Positions 31,602-40,540 of a stretch of 64,000 bases of DNA are shown here, piece after piece. The position numbers were made by a program, and so were the translations under genes. The stretch lies in NCBI RefSeq assembly GCF_016786305.1, contig NZ_JADWYV010000007.1, one strand, 5' to 3'. The notes beneath the pieces are model-generated. The model had not been told where the DNA came from and made no database searches. It worked only from the letters and a program-made list of their open reading frames with translations. Position 1 is the first letter of the stretch. Every line of letters begins with the position of its first letter. Origin of the DNA: Pseudofrankia nepalensis (GTDB lineage: Bacteria > Actinomycetota > Actinomycetes > Frankiales > Frankiaceae).

Positions 31602-32459
31602 CTAGGAGATTCGAGCGACGGCGCCGTACACGCTGACCTGCGCGTCGGTCAGGCCCTCCGGGATCGTGCCGTCGGGGCGCCAGCGATGCACGGGCACGAT
31701 CCCGGGCTCGACCAGGTCCAGGCCTTCGAAGAAGCGCGCCACCTCGTCCCGGCTGCGCGCCGACCCGGAGATTCCGCGCTTGCGATACACCTCCTGGGCC
31801 CGCGCGACGTCGGAGGCGAAGTCGGCGGTGCCGTGGGTCAGCGCCAGATAGCTGCCCGTGGGCAGCGCGTCCAGATACCGGCGGATCAGGCCGAGGGGGT
31901 CGTCGGAGTCCGGGATGAAGTGCAGGATCGCGATGACCGACAGGACGACCGGCTTGGACAGGTCGAGCGTGTCGCGCAACTCGGCCGAGTGCAGGATCTT
32001 CTCCGGTTCCCGGAGGTCGGCGTCGAGGTAGGCGGTCTTCCCCTGGGGGGTGCTGGCAAGCAGGGCGCGGGCGTGCGCGAGCACGATCGGATCGTTGTCC
32101 GCGTAGACGATCCGGCTTTCCGGGGCGATGCCCTGGGCGATCTCGTGCAGGTTGGGACTGGTCGGGATGCCGGTGCCGACGTCGAGGAACTGGCGGATGC
32201 CGACCTCGGCGGCGAGGAACCTGATCGCCCGGCGGACGAACTCACGGTTCTGCCGGGCGGCGATCGGCGCGTGCGGGTAGACCGCCAACGTCTGTTCGGC
32301 CGCCTGCCGGTCGGCGGGGAAGTTGTCCTTGCCGCCCAGGTAGTAGTCGTAGATCCGCGCGGTGTGCGGCACGTCCGTCCGCAGGACCACGGGGTCCACC
32401 GGGCCCGCCAGGCTCGTCAGGTCCGTCGTACCGACCTCAGCCATCGGGCTGTCGTTCAC
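31602..32459 (-). CDS. SAM-dependent methyltransferase, SAV2177/DUF574 family, second copy
   Basis: A 285-residue DUF574 protein: HTARIYDYYLGGKDNFPADR, QFLDVGTGIPTSPNLHEIAQ (SAM motif I), IVYADNDPIVLAHARALLAS (motif II), PVVLSVIAILHFIPD (motif IV) and YLALTHGTAD. It is a paralogue of the protein at 1439-2260 but keeps the AILHFIPD motif, which is degenerate (MMLGVLGNVAD) in that one, so this copy looks the more typical enzyme. GTG 32459 follows GAGG. The five-copy tandem repeat lies just past its stop. Confidence 0.92.
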   Translation of the reverse strand: MNDSPMAEVGTTDLTSLAGPVDPVVLRTDVPHTARIYDYYLGGKDNFPADRQAAEQTLAVYPHAPIAARQNREFVRRAIRFLAAEVGIRQFLDVGTGIPTSPNLHEIAQGIAPESRIVYADNDPIVLAHARALLASTPQGKTAYLDADLREPEKILHSAELRDTLDLSKPVVLSVIAILHFIPDSDDPLGLIRRYLDALPTGSYLALTHGTADFASDVARAQEVYRKRGISGSARSRDEVARFFEGLDLVEPGIVPVHRWRPDGTIPEGLTDAQVSVYGAVARIS

Positions 32460-33024
32460 GTCGCCTCAGCCTCTCGCGTCATCTCGAAGGCGATACCGAC
32501 CATCTCGCCCTGCCCCGTGGAGGTCCGGCCCGCCGGCAGGACCAGCGAGCGGTATCTCCTATGGCCCGATTATGTGGGTTTCGCCGCGGAGGGTGGCGAC
32601 CACCCCGGTGCGGGGTCAGCACGCCGTCACCCTTCACGCGGGACCCCTGCCGCCAGCGCGTCCGGGTAGACCGTCCCGCGCCGCCACCGGCCGCGGGTTC
32701 ACGGCGCCGGCCACGCTCGTGACCAACGCGTCCTGGCGCGCGGCCTCGCCACGGCCGCCGGCGGCGCGGACTCAGCCCGGTGACGTGGGCCGACGACACG
32801 GGCGACGACGCGGGCCAGCGACGTGGGCCGACGACACGCCCGAGCGGCGCACCCCAGCCGACTGATTACTCTGTGTAACTATCCACGCGCAGTCCCGTGG
32901 AGCGCATGCCGAGTTCGACGCGATCGGGGCCGCCAGGCACCCGCGGGCGGACCGAGCCCGTTCGAAGGGTCCGTGCGCGGCGGCGACCCGCCGTCGGAAC
33001 CGGCCACCGGCTTGAAAGCTCGAG
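32460..33024. other. Intergenic stretch with a direct repeat
   Basis: No gene supported over 565 bases. It contains a 19-base direct repeat, GACGTGGGCCGACGACACG, at 32782-32800 and 32820-32838, and a locally AT-rich patch (ACTGATTACTCTGTGTAACT, 32861-32880) that may be the promoter of the secreted protein gene. Confidence 0.5.
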
Positions 33025-34116
33025 GTGCATCTCGCCATGCCCAGCCACCTCCGGCGCGACCCCGCGCAGCCAGCCACCGCGGCGCGCACGGCGCCGCGCG
33101 CCCACGGTTCCTCGCCACGGGCGCGCCACCCGGTGCCCCGGCGCCTGACGGCCAAGGCCGCGACGCTCGTGGCGCTGCTGGTCCCGGCGGCGGCCACGGC
33201 TCTGGCCGCGGCACCGGCTCTGGCCGCGGCACCGGCTCTGGCGGCGGCACCGGCTCTGGAGGCGACACCGCCGGCCATGGGCGTGAGCGCGCCACCGCCC
33301 GCCGCGAGCTCCGCCCAACCGGCGCCGGCGGCGGGGCCCGCCGTGGCGGCCGCCGGGCCAGGCATCGGCATCGCGGCCCTGCCCCCGCCGGAGCAGTCGT
33401 TCGCCTCCGCGGGGATCATCATCCATTTCCAGTACGCGGTCACCAACACGGGCGACCAGACGCTGACCGGTGTCACCCTGCGGAACTCGCTGGCCGGCAT
33501 CACCTTCGCCTTCTGCGAGATGAGGACGCTCGCGCCCGGGGCCTCGACGGACTGCGTGGCGCCCTACACCACGACCCAGGCCGACGTGACGGCCGGCGGC
33601 GTCACCAACGTCGCGACCGCTGTCGGCACACCGCCGGCCGGCCCGGCAGTCCTGTCACTTCCCGTCTCAGTGACCGTTCCCGCCCTCGCCGCCCCGGCCG
33701 TGGCGCTGATCAAGGGGACCCTCCAGGAACGGTTCACCCGGGCCGGGCAGTCGATCCGTTACCTCTACGGGGTCTTCAACACCGGCAACGCCACGCTGAC
33801 CGACATCACCGTGCACGACCCCCATCCTGGGCTGGGGCCGGTGCGCTGCGCGGAGTCGCTCGCGCCCGGCAGGCTGGGGTTCTGCTTCGCCGACTACACG
33901 ACGACGCAGGCCGACGTCGCGGCAGGGAAGATCACCGACACGGCGAAGGTGACGGCCACCCCGCCCACCGGCCCGGCCGTCTCCTCGCTGCCGTCGACCG
34001 CGACGATTCCCCTGGCGTCGCCTCTCCTGGTGCCGCCCAACCAGCGGCCGCGGCAGGTCCGCCCACGGTTCGTGTTCATCCCGGTGCCGATTCCGGTGAC
34101 CTGGTCAGATCGGTGA
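33025..34116 (+). CDS. Secreted protein with two DUF11/DUF7507-like repeats
   Basis: A 363-residue protein. A basic N-terminus leads to a hydrophobic stretch (AATLVALLVPAAATALAAAPALAAAPALA), so it is probably exported; the signal region contains a tandem APALAA repeat encoded by 18-base units at 33201-33255. After a Pro/Ala linker come two copies of an Ig-like domain: FQYAVTNTGDQTLTGVTLRNSL with CVAPYTTTQADVTAGGVTNVATAVGTPP, and YLYGVFNTGNATLTDITVHDPH with CFADYTTTQADVAAGKITDTAKVTATPP. Each has two cysteines likely forming a disulfide. These domains are found in surface adhesins. No sortase motif is seen. GTG 33025 is used here; ATG 33037 is the alternative. Confidence 0.8.
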   Translation: MHLAMPSHLRRDPAQPATAARTAPRAHGSSPRARHPVPRRLTAKAATLVALLVPAAATALAAAPALAAAPALAAAPALEATPPAMGVSAPPPAASSAQPAPAAGPAVAAAGPGIGIAALPPPEQSFASAGIIIHFQYAVTNTGDQTLTGVTLRNSLAGITFAFCEMRTLAPGASTDCVAPYTTTQADVTAGGVTNVATAVGTPPAGPAVLSLPVSVTVPALAAPAVALIKGTLQERFTRAGQSIRYLYGVFNTGNATLTDITVHDPHPGLGPVRCAESLAPGRLGFCFADYTTTQADVAAGKITDTAKVTATPPTGPAVSSLPSTATIPLASPLLVPPNQRPRQVRPRFVFIPVPIPVTWSDR

Positions 34117-34227
34117 CCCAGCTGGCGGAGCGGGGACCCGCCTCGGCGCGGTGAGAAGCGGTGTCAGCGGCGGCGTTGATGCGGGGCCGGCGCCAGCCCA
34201 CTGGCTTGTCGGCCGGTAGCCGTCGCC

Positions 34228-34253
34228 GGATGACCCGGGCGGATGACCCGGGC
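34228..34253. repeat. 13-bp tandem duplication
   Basis: GGATGACCCGGGC occurs twice in direct succession at 34228-34240 and 34241-34253, in the gap between two convergent genes. Confidence 0.8.
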
Positions 34254-34270
34254 GGCGCCGAGTGATGGAT

Positions 34271-34305
34271 CGGATGTCCGGACATTGACGATGTCCGGAC
34301 ATCCG
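34271..34305. terminator. 15-bp perfect hairpin built of nested palindromes
   Basis: CGGATGTCCGGACAT (34271-34285) and ATGTCCGGACATCCG (34291-34305) are exact inverted copies around TGACG. Each arm contains its own 12-base palindrome ATGTCCGGACAT, so cruciform and dimer structures are possible. It lies between convergent genes and suits a bidirectional terminator. Confidence 0.65.
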
Positions 34306-34359
34306 GCGAGGCGGATCTGGGCCACCGGGCTCGCCTCAGCCCGACCTGACCGCCCGGGA

Positions 34360-34725
34360 CTACGACCCCTCGCCGCCGTCGCCGATGTCGAAGAGGTTGC
34401 CCTCCGGGTCGGCCAGAGTGGTCCACACCACCCCGTACTCGGCGAAGTCGGCGACGTGCTTCGCGCCAAGTCCGACAGCCCGTTCCACCTCGGAGGCGAC
34501 GTCCGGTGCGTGCAGATCCAGATGAATACTGTTCTTGCCAGCGGTGCGGTCCGGCACCTTGATGAACATCAGGACCGGCTTTGCTCCGGCCGCGCGCCCG
34601 ACCGTGGCGAAGAACTCCGTGGCTCCGTCGTCCACGGCGCCGCCGAGCAGTTCCGCGTAGAACCGGGCCAGCTCGGCCGCGTTCTCGCAGTCGACGGTGA
34701 CGTTGCCGACCGTGAGCTGAGTCAT
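34360..34725 (-). CDS. VOC/glyoxalase-fold protein
   Basis: A 121-residue vicinal-oxygen-chelate protein: VGNVTVDCENAAELARFYAELLGG, VLMFIKVPDRTAGKNSIHLDLHAPDV, and WTTLADPEGNLFDIGD. The family covers lyases, dioxygenases and antibiotic-binding proteins. Ligand residues such as the His in SIHLDLHA and the Glu in DPEGN are present. ATG 34725 follows AAGGAG and overlaps the stop of the MerR regulator by ATGA, so the two are translationally coupled. It is probably the effector gene of that regulator. Confidence 0.88.
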   Translation of the reverse strand: MTQLTVGNVTVDCENAAELARFYAELLGGAVDDGATEFFATVGRAAGAKPVLMFIKVPDRTAGKNSIHLDLHAPDVASEVERAVGLGAKHVADFAEYGVVWTTLADPEGNLFDIGDGGEGS

Positions 34726-35540
34726 GATCGATCTCCTTGTTGAATGGGCCAGCAGATCTCGGTCCTGAACTGGCTGGGGTCGTCGGTGTGGTCTGGCCCG
34801 ACCAGGTACACCTCTCTGATCGGGCCGTCCACCGCCGTGTCGTGCTCGGCGACCTGGCCGCCGAGCCATCCATATGTGAGGTCGCAGTCGGCGAACGGGC
34901 CGCTGTGGACGGCGACCGCGTAACGCTGCCGAGGCAGCACCGCGAAGCGGTCGTCACCGTCCGGCGCCGACTCGGGCAACACGGGCACGAACGCCACGAC
35001 CTCGCCCGCGTCGCGTTCGAAGAACTCCGCCGAGTACGTCGCGCCACCGGCGCCCGCCGGGTCCAGGCCGTGCTCCGCGAGCAGCCCGTAGAGCGCCGGG
35101 AAGGTCTGCCCGCACCACTGCCCGACCTCGTCGCGGGCCAGCCGGGCCGAGGTCCGCAGCACCGTGACGGCCGGTGACTGACGACGGATCACCGGTATCG
35201 CCGGCACCGATCCGAGCAGGCGCCGCAGCGACAGCACCACGTCCCTGGTGCGGCTGAGCTCGGCCTCCATCCGGTCGAGGTGCCGCGCCAGGGCCCGCTC
35301 CCGGGCCGTGCCGTCGGGCTCCACCAGCACGCCGCGGATCTCGGCCAGCGGCATCTCCAGATCCCGCAGGCGGCGGATCAGGTGGGCGTCGCGCACCTGA
35401 TCCGTCGAGTAGCGCCGGTAGCCGGTGGACTCGTCGACGGCGTCGGGTACCAGCAGGGCGATGTCGTGGTAGTACCGCAGCGTCTTCGCGCTCACGTGAC
35501 ACATCCGCGAGAACTCACCGATGGTGACGCTCGATGCCAT
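34722..35540 (-). CDS. MerR-family regulator with GyrI-like ligand domain
   Basis: A 272-residue BmrR-type regulator. Residues 4-75 form the MerR winged helix (VTIGEFSRMCHVSAKTLRYYHDIALLVPDAVDESTGYRRYSTDQVRDAHLI), followed by a coiled-coil dimer helix (ERALARHLDRMEAELSRTRDVVLSLRRLL) and from about residue 115 a GyrI-like effector domain (YGLLAEHGLDPAGAGGATYSAEFF, YAVAVHSGPFADCDLTYGWLGGQVAEH). The family binds small amphiphilic compounds. ATG 35540 has no ribosome site and is probably leaderless. The long palindrome at 35553-35575 lies where the spacer of its own promoter should be. It is coupled to the VOC gene. Confidence 0.93.
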   Translation of the reverse strand: MASSVTIGEFSRMCHVSAKTLRYYHDIALLVPDAVDESTGYRRYSTDQVRDAHLIRRLRDLEMPLAEIRGVLVEPDGTARERALARHLDRMEAELSRTRDVVLSLRRLLGSVPAIPVIRRQSPAVTVLRTSARLARDEVGQWCGQTFPALYGLLAEHGLDPAGAGGATYSAEFFERDAGEVVAFVPVLPESAPDGDDRFAVLPRQRYAVAVHSGPFADCDLTYGWLGGQVAEHDTAVDGPIREVYLVGPDHTDDPSQFRTEICWPIQQGDRS

Positions 35541-35552
35541 GAAGCCAGTCAA

Positions 35553-35577
35553 GACCTTCCAGCGGCTGGAAGGTCAA
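35553..35577 (-). promoter_or_regulatory. MerR-type operator/promoter
   Basis: GACCTTCCAGC (35553-35563), one central base, then GCTGGAAGGTC (35565-35575) form a perfect 23-base palindrome. On the minus strand a TTGACC -35 element (35577-35572) is followed by a 19-base spacer and a weak TTGACT. That spacing is the long spacer MerR proteins act on by twisting DNA. The start codon follows at once. Confidence 0.75.
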
Positions 35578-35746
35578 GGAGGTTCTGGCGGGGGCGCTGG
35601 CAGGTGGTCCGGGCATGCCCACCCCTGGGTGCCGGAGCGGCTTCGGCCCGCGGCACGGCCCGGCGGGAGACGGTTGCCACCGCGGGATCGGCGGCATTCT
35701 CCGTCTTGGCGCGCCTGGCGCCCCCTCCCTGCTGTAGCACTGGTTC

Positions 35747-36601
35747 GTGCAGCCTCTCTCGGTCATCCTCGTTCACCGCGACCAGCCGGAACGACTCGTC
35801 GACACGATCGAAGCGTTCCGCGCCCAAGACGTTCCTGTCACGATCACGATCGTCGACAACGGATCGGCGGTCGTGCCGCCCGTCGAGGCCGCCGACGTCG
35901 CGGTCGTGCTGGCTGGCAGCAACCTGGGGTTCGGACCGGCGGTCAACATCGGCTACCGCAGGTTCCTCGCGGACCGGGACGCGGGCGAGTGGGTGGTGAT
36001 CGCGCCGCACGACGCGCTGCCCGAGCCCACCTGCCTGAGCCACATGCTGAGCGTGCTCGCGGACCACCCACGGGCCGGGCTGGCGTGCGCCGACGTCGGC
36101 GACGGCATGACGCCGGTCGTCGATCCCTACCTCGGCGGGATCCTCGTGCCCGGGAGCGCCGACGCGGGCTGGGAGCCGATCGGTCAGCCACACGGCACGC
36201 TGATGCTCGCCCGGCGTGCCTGCCTCGACGAGGTCGGGATCTTCGACGAGCGCTACTTCGCGTACTGCGAGGAGGCGGACCTCGCGCTGCGGGCGAAGTC
36301 CGCCGGCTGGGAGTCCGGGCTCGTGCGGGGCGCGATGGTCAAGAACCCGTACGTCGGCTCGGCGGCCGCCGCGATCGACTACCTGCAGCTTCGCAACACC
36401 CTGCTGCTCGTGCGAGAGCACTCCGGCCGCTACCACATGTTCATCCGCCTCTGCATCGCGCTGTGGCAGCTGGCGTCGGGCGCGGTCGCCCCGGCCCGGC
36501 GGGGCGCCTACTGGAGCCCCGAGGGGCAGGTCCGAGGGATCGTCGACTTCCTCCGCGGCCGTTTCGGCCCGCCGCCGCCGCACCTGTTCGTCAAGCGCTG
36601 A
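35747..36601 (+). CDS. GT2-family glycosyltransferase (rhamnosyltransferase-like)
   Basis: A 284-residue GT-A fold transferase: SVILVHRDQPERLVDTIEAF, ITIVDNGSA (nucleotide-binding), VLAGSNLGFGPAVNIGYRRFL, a DDALP-like metal site in APHDALPEP, PHGTLMLARRACLDEVG, and FDERYFAYCEEADLALRAKSAGW, where the Glu-Asp pair is the catalytic base region of this group. The family transfers sugars such as rhamnose to cell-wall or surface glycans. A C-terminal hydrophobic part (FIRLCIALWQLASGAVAP) may anchor it to the membrane. GTG 35747 lacks a ribosome site and is probably leaderless. Confidence 0.88.
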   Translation: MQPLSVILVHRDQPERLVDTIEAFRAQDVPVTITIVDNGSAVVPPVEAADVAVVLAGSNLGFGPAVNIGYRRFLADRDAGEWVVIAPHDALPEPTCLSHMLSVLADHPRAGLACADVGDGMTPVVDPYLGGILVPGSADAGWEPIGQPHGTLMLARRACLDEVGIFDERYFAYCEEADLALRAKSAGWESGLVRGAMVKNPYVGSAAAAIDYLQLRNTLLLVREHSGRYHMFIRLCIALWQLASGAVAPARRGAYWSPEGQVRGIVDFLRGRFGPPPPHLFVKR

Positions 36602-36876
36602 CGCGCCCGCCCCGCCGCGGCTCCTCCTTCGCCTGGGAGGGCCGCGGCGGGGCGCCGAACGGCCCCCGTCAGGCCCCGCTGCCCTGTCTCTGATCCGAGG
36701 CGTCCGCTACCCGAGACGGCCGCGGCCGGAGGCGTTCGCGACCCAAGGCGTCTCGGACCGCGAACGTCTCCGGCCCGAGACGGCGCCCCACGCTCGCGAG
36801 TGCGGCTAGGATCGTAGAGAGTAAGTGCTCGCAAACAACCGCGCCGCAGCCGACAGGCGAGAACCAGGAGCACACG

Positions 36877-38085
36877 ATGCCGAGGCCGAACTGGCAGCTG
36901 CTTCCGGACCCAGAACCGCAGGAACGCAGCTACTCGATCGTCTCGGTGGACGATCATCTCACCGAGCCCGCCGACATCTTCGTCAAGCGCTTCCCGGCGA
37001 AGCTCCGTGACCAGGCACCTCACCTGATCACGACTCCGGACGGGTCGGAGGCCTGGCTCTACCGCGACCGGCTCTACCGGGACAACGGGATGAGCGTCGT
37101 CGCCGGGCGCCCGAAGTCCGAGTGGACCCTCGACCCGCTGAACTTCAGCGAGATGCGCCGGTCAGCGTGGGACGTGCACGCGCGGGTGAAGGACATGGAC
37201 CTCGACGGCATCTGGGCGTCGTTGTGCTTCCCGTCCGGGGCCTGGGGCTTCACCGGCCGCGTGCTGTCGATGAACCTCGACGAACAGGTCGGGCTCGCCG
37301 CGGTCCGGGCGTGGAACAGCTGGATGATCGAGGAGTGGCACGGCGCGTACCCGGAGCGCTTCATCCCGATGCAGCTGCCCTGGTTCAAGGACCCGAAGGT
37401 CGCCGCAGACGAGATCCGCCGCAACGCCGAGCTCGGCTTCACGTCGGTGTCGTTCCTCGAGTCGCCGCACCTGCTCAAGCTCCCGCCGATCACCAACCAC
37501 AAGCACTGGGAGCCGTTCTTCAAGGCGTGCGAGGAGACCGACACCGTCATCTCGCTGCACTGCGGCGCGAGCGGCTTCGTCCTGCAGGGCTCGCCCGGTG
37601 GTGGCCTGAACGTGCAGACGTCGCTCTTCCCGGCGGGCGCGTTCTGCGCCGCGGTGGACTGGGTGTGGGCCGGCATCCCGACGCGCTACCCGAACCTCAA
37701 GATCGCGCTGAGCGAGGGCGGCATCGGCTGGGTGCCGATGGCGATCAACCGCCTCGACTACGTGCTCGCGCACTCCGGCAGCGGCGGCACGCCGTGGACC
37801 TACGACGTGACGCCGAGCGAGGCGTTGCGCAGGAACTTCTACTTCTGCATGCTCGACGACCCCGGCACCCTCGACCAGCGCCACATGATCGGGATCGACC
37901 ACATCCTGTTCGAGACGGACTTCCCGCACGCCGACTCGACCTGGCCGGGCTCGCAGGACCTGCTGCGCAAGCGCTTCGCCGACATCCCGCGACACGAGGC
38001 CGTGATGATCGCCGGCGGCAACGCCGCGAAGCTGTTCCGGCATCCGCTGCCCCAGAGCAGCGACTGGCCCGCGATCGCCCCGTAG
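36877..38085 (+). CDS. Amidohydrolase-family (amidohydrolase_2) enzyme
   Basis: A 402-residue TIM-barrel protein of the ACMSD-like amidohydrolase_2 group. SIVSVDDHLTEP is the first strand, with Asp-His in place of the usual His-x-His. Further landmarks are RVKDMDLDGIWASLCFPS, RNAELGFTSVSFLES, VISLHCGASGF (metal-binding His), and HILFETDFPHADSTWPGS (metal-binding Asp), then NAAKLFR. Such enzymes decarboxylate or hydrolyse aromatic or heterocyclic acids and occur in actinobacterial catabolism. Substrate unknown. ATG 36877 has AGGAG upstream. It is probably a single-gene unit, as the next gene starts 180 bases on. Confidence 0.9.
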   Translation: MPRPNWQLLPDPEPQERSYSIVSVDDHLTEPADIFVKRFPAKLRDQAPHLITTPDGSEAWLYRDRLYRDNGMSVVAGRPKSEWTLDPLNFSEMRRSAWDVHARVKDMDLDGIWASLCFPSGAWGFTGRVLSMNLDEQVGLAAVRAWNSWMIEEWHGAYPERFIPMQLPWFKDPKVAADEIRRNAELGFTSVSFLESPHLLKLPPITNHKHWEPFFKACEETDTVISLHCGASGFVLQGSPGGGLNVQTSLFPAGAFCAAVDWVWAGIPTRYPNLKIALSEGGIGWVPMAINRLDYVLAHSGSGGTPWTYDVTPSEALRRNFYFCMLDDPGTLDQRHMIGIDHILFETDFPHADSTWPGSQDLLRKRFADIPRHEAVMIAGGNAAKLFRHPLPQSSDWPAIAP

Positions 38086-38265
38086 ACCCACGCTCGGCCC
38101 CACGAGCCACCGTGCCGCCAGCGCCGCGCCGCTGGCCGGCGGCGCGCGCGTCGACGCGCGCGCCCACGGGTCGGCGGCCGGGGCGGCCGCCCGAACGGCC
38201 GGCCGCCGGAGGGTTCTTGGTGAGATGCTTCCCTGGGCACCCACTCACCTGGAGACTTCCGTTCT

Positions 38266-40308
38266 GTGAGCATCCTCGACGACGCCCGCGAGGGCATGAA
38301 CCTCGACGTACGACCGCAGGACGACCTCTTCGGCCACGTGAACGGCCGGTGGCTCGCCGAGGCGGAGATCCCGGCCGACCGCTCAAGCTGGGGCCCGTTC
38401 GTGCAGCTGGCCGACACCGCCGAGCGGCAGGTCCGCGACATCATCACCGACCTCGCGGCACGGGACCCGGCGGCCCAGAGCGCCGACACGCGCAAGATCG
38501 CCGACCTCTACAACTCCTTCCTGGACGTCGACACGATCCAGGAGCTCGGCCTGGGTCCGGCGCGGCCGCTGCTGGACGCCGCCCGCGGCGTGCGGGACGT
38601 CCGCGACCTCGCGGCGTTCCTCGGCGAGCTCGAGCGGGTCGGCGGCCACGGGCTGTTCGGCTCCTACGTCGACACCGACGACCGCGACTCCGACCGCTAC
38701 CTGTTCAACCTCCTCCAGGGCGGCCTGGGCCTGCCGGACGAGTCGTACTACCGCGAGGAGAAGTTCGCCGAGATCCGCGCGAAGTACGTCGCCTACCTGA
38801 CCCGCATGCTCGGGCTGGCCGAGCACCCCGACGCCGACGGCGCCGCGCGGCGGATCCTCGACCTGGACACGTTGATCGCCAAGGGCCACTGGGAGCGGGC
38901 CGAGACCCGCGACGTCCAGAAGACCTACAACCTGAGGACGGCCGAGGAGCTGGCGGCGCTCTGCCCGGCCTTCGACTGGGACGCCTACGTCACCGGCCTC
39001 GGCGGGCACCTGAGCGCAGGAGCACACGCGCGGAGGTCCCTTGCGAGGGACGAGCAAGGGGCCGGAGCGCGTGGGCGACGGAGCGAAGCGGAGACACTGG
39101 CCGGCCCGAGCGCGACGCTCGCCGAGGTGTGCGTGCGGCAGCCGTCGTTCTTCGAGCACCTCTCGGTGGTGCTGACCGACACGCCGATCGAGGTGTGGCG
39201 CGACTGGCTGGTCGGCCACGTGCTGCGCTCGGCCGCGCCCTACCTGCCCGACGCGTTCGTCGAGACCCATTTCGACTTCTACGGCCGCACGCTGTCCGGC
39301 ACGCCCGAGCTGCGGGCCCGGTGGAAGCGCGCGGTGTCCTTCGTCGAGGGCGCGATCGGTGAGGCGGTCGGCGAGGAGTACGTCGCCCGGCACTTCCCGC
39401 CCCGCGCCAAGGCGCAGATGGACGACCTGGTCGCGAACCTGCTCGCGGCCTACCGTGAGTCGATCTCCCGGCTGGACTGGATGACCGAGGAGACCAAGCA
39501 GCGGGCGTTCGAGAAGCTCGAGACGTTCCGGCCCAAGATCGGCTACCCCGACCGGTTCCGGGACTACTCGAAGCTGCGGGTCCGTGGCGGCGACCTCATG
39601 GGCAACGCCCAGGCCGCCGCGGCGTTCGAGACCGACCGGCAGCTCGCCAAGATCGGCGCGCCGGTCGACCGCGACGAGTGGTTCATGCTCCCGCAGACGG
39701 TCAACGCCTACTACAACCCCGGCACCAACGAGATCTGCTTCCCGGCGGGCATCCTGCAGAAGCCGTTCTTCAGCCCGGACGCCCATCCGGCCGAGAACTA
39801 CGGCGGCATCGGCGCCGTCATCGGCCATGAGGTCGGTCACGGTTTCGACGACCAGGGAGCGCAGTACGACGGCGCCGGCAACCTCAACGACTGGTGGACC
39901 CCGGCCGACAAGGCCGCGTTCGAGGTGAAGTCGAAGACGCTGGTGGAGCAGTACAACGCCTTCGAGCCGCGCAACCTGCCGGGCGAGAAGGTGAACGGCG
40001 CGCTCACCGTCGGCGAGAACATCGGCGATCTCGGCGGCCTGACCATCGCGCACCATGCCTACGTCATCTCCCAGGGCGGCGAGGCCGCCCGCGACGACCG
40101 GCGGCGGCTGTTCATGAACTGGGCCTATGTGTGGCGCACCAAGCGCCGCCTCGAGCTCGAGCGGCAGTACCTCACCACCGACCCGCACAGCCCGCCGGAG
40201 TTCCGCGCCAACATCGCGCGCAACCTCGACGAGTTCCACGAGGTCTTCGACACCACCCCCGGCGACGGCCTGTGGCTCGACCCCGACGACCGGGTCCGCA
40301 TCTGGTAG
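38266..40308 (+). CDS. M13-family zinc metallopeptidase (neprilysin/PepO-like)
   Basis: A 680-residue PepO/neprilysin-type endopeptidase with no signal peptide. The catalytic zinc site is HEVGH (His521, Glu522, His525), with Glu584 and Asp588 in GENIGDLGG. The substrate-binding NAYYNPGTNEICFPAGILQ and C-terminal pieces are intact. It cleaves oligopeptides, and its bacterial forms work in the cytoplasm or outside the cell. Around residues 252-285 it carries an unusual in-frame insertion (SAGAHARRSLARDEQGAGARGRR-type, basic) absent from the family pattern; see the repeat feature. GTG 38266 has a poor ribosome site, and the first in-frame ATG would remove part of the conserved N-terminus. Confidence 0.92.
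   Translation: MSILDDAREGMNLDVRPQDDLFGHVNGRWLAEAEIPADRSSWGPFVQLADTAERQVRDIITDLAARDPAAQSADTRKIADLYNSFLDVDTIQELGLGPARPLLDAARGVRDVRDLAAFLGELERVGGHGLFGSYVDTDDRDSDRYLFNLLQGGLGLPDESYYREEKFAEIRAKYVAYLTRMLGLAEHPDADGAARRILDLDTLIAKGHWERAETRDVQKTYNLRTAEELAALCPAFDWDAYVTGLGGHLSAGAHARRSLARDEQGAGARGRRSEAETLAGPSATLAEVCVRQPSFFEHLSVVLTDTPIEVWRDWLVGHVLRSAAPYLPDAFVETHFDFYGRTLSGTPELRARWKRAVSFVEGAIGEAVGEEYVARHFPPRAKAQMDDLVANLLAAYRESISRLDWMTEETKQRAFEKLETFRPKIGYPDRFRDYSKLRVRGGDLMGNAQAAAAFETDRQLAKIGAPVDRDEWFMLPQTVNAYYNPGTNEICFPAGILQKPFFSPDAHPAENYGGIGAVIGHEVGHGFDDQGAQYDGAGNLNDWWTPADKAAFEVKSKTLVEQYNAFEPRNLPGEKVNGALTVGENIGDLGGLTIAHHAYVISQGGEAARDDRRRLFMNWAYVWRTKRRLELERQYLTTDPHSPPEFRANIARNLDEFHEVFDTTPGDGLWLDPDDRVRIW
39012..39106 (+). 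repeat. In-frame inserted hairpin element inside the M13 gene
   Basis: Within the M13 coding region the DNA holds nested inverted repeats: CACGCGC (39025-39031) with GCGCGTG (39067-39073), and inside them GTCCCT (39036-39041) with AGGGAC (39046-39051) around TGCG. A CGGAGCGAAGCGGAG run follows at 39080-39094. It encodes about 30 basic, low-complexity residues between two conserved M13 blocks and keeps the frame. Confidence 0.6.
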
Positions 40309-40358
40309 CCGGAAGCTGGCCGGCCGGGGTCCGCGGCTTCCGGCAGCCGCGGACCCGG

Positions 40359-40430
40359 CCTGGGATCGGGGCATGAGCCAGGGTGCCAAAACAGGCCGTG
40401 GCGGCACCACCAGCGCTGGAATCATGGACC
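40359..40430 (+). repeat. Dispersed repeat, diverged partial copy C
   Basis: Aligned by eye to copy A, it shares CCTGGGATCGG, CATG-GC, GGTGCC, AGG, CGGCACCA and CTGG-ATCATGG in the same order and spacing, with about a third of positions changed. Confidence 0.5.
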
Positions 40431-40540
40431 GGACTGCCCGCGGGCCAGGACGCGACGCGATCAGCGCCAGCTCCCTGTCCACCGTCCGTGCCTGCTGGGG
40501 CCACGACCTCGTCCAGGAGCCATCAGACAAGCCCTGAAGA

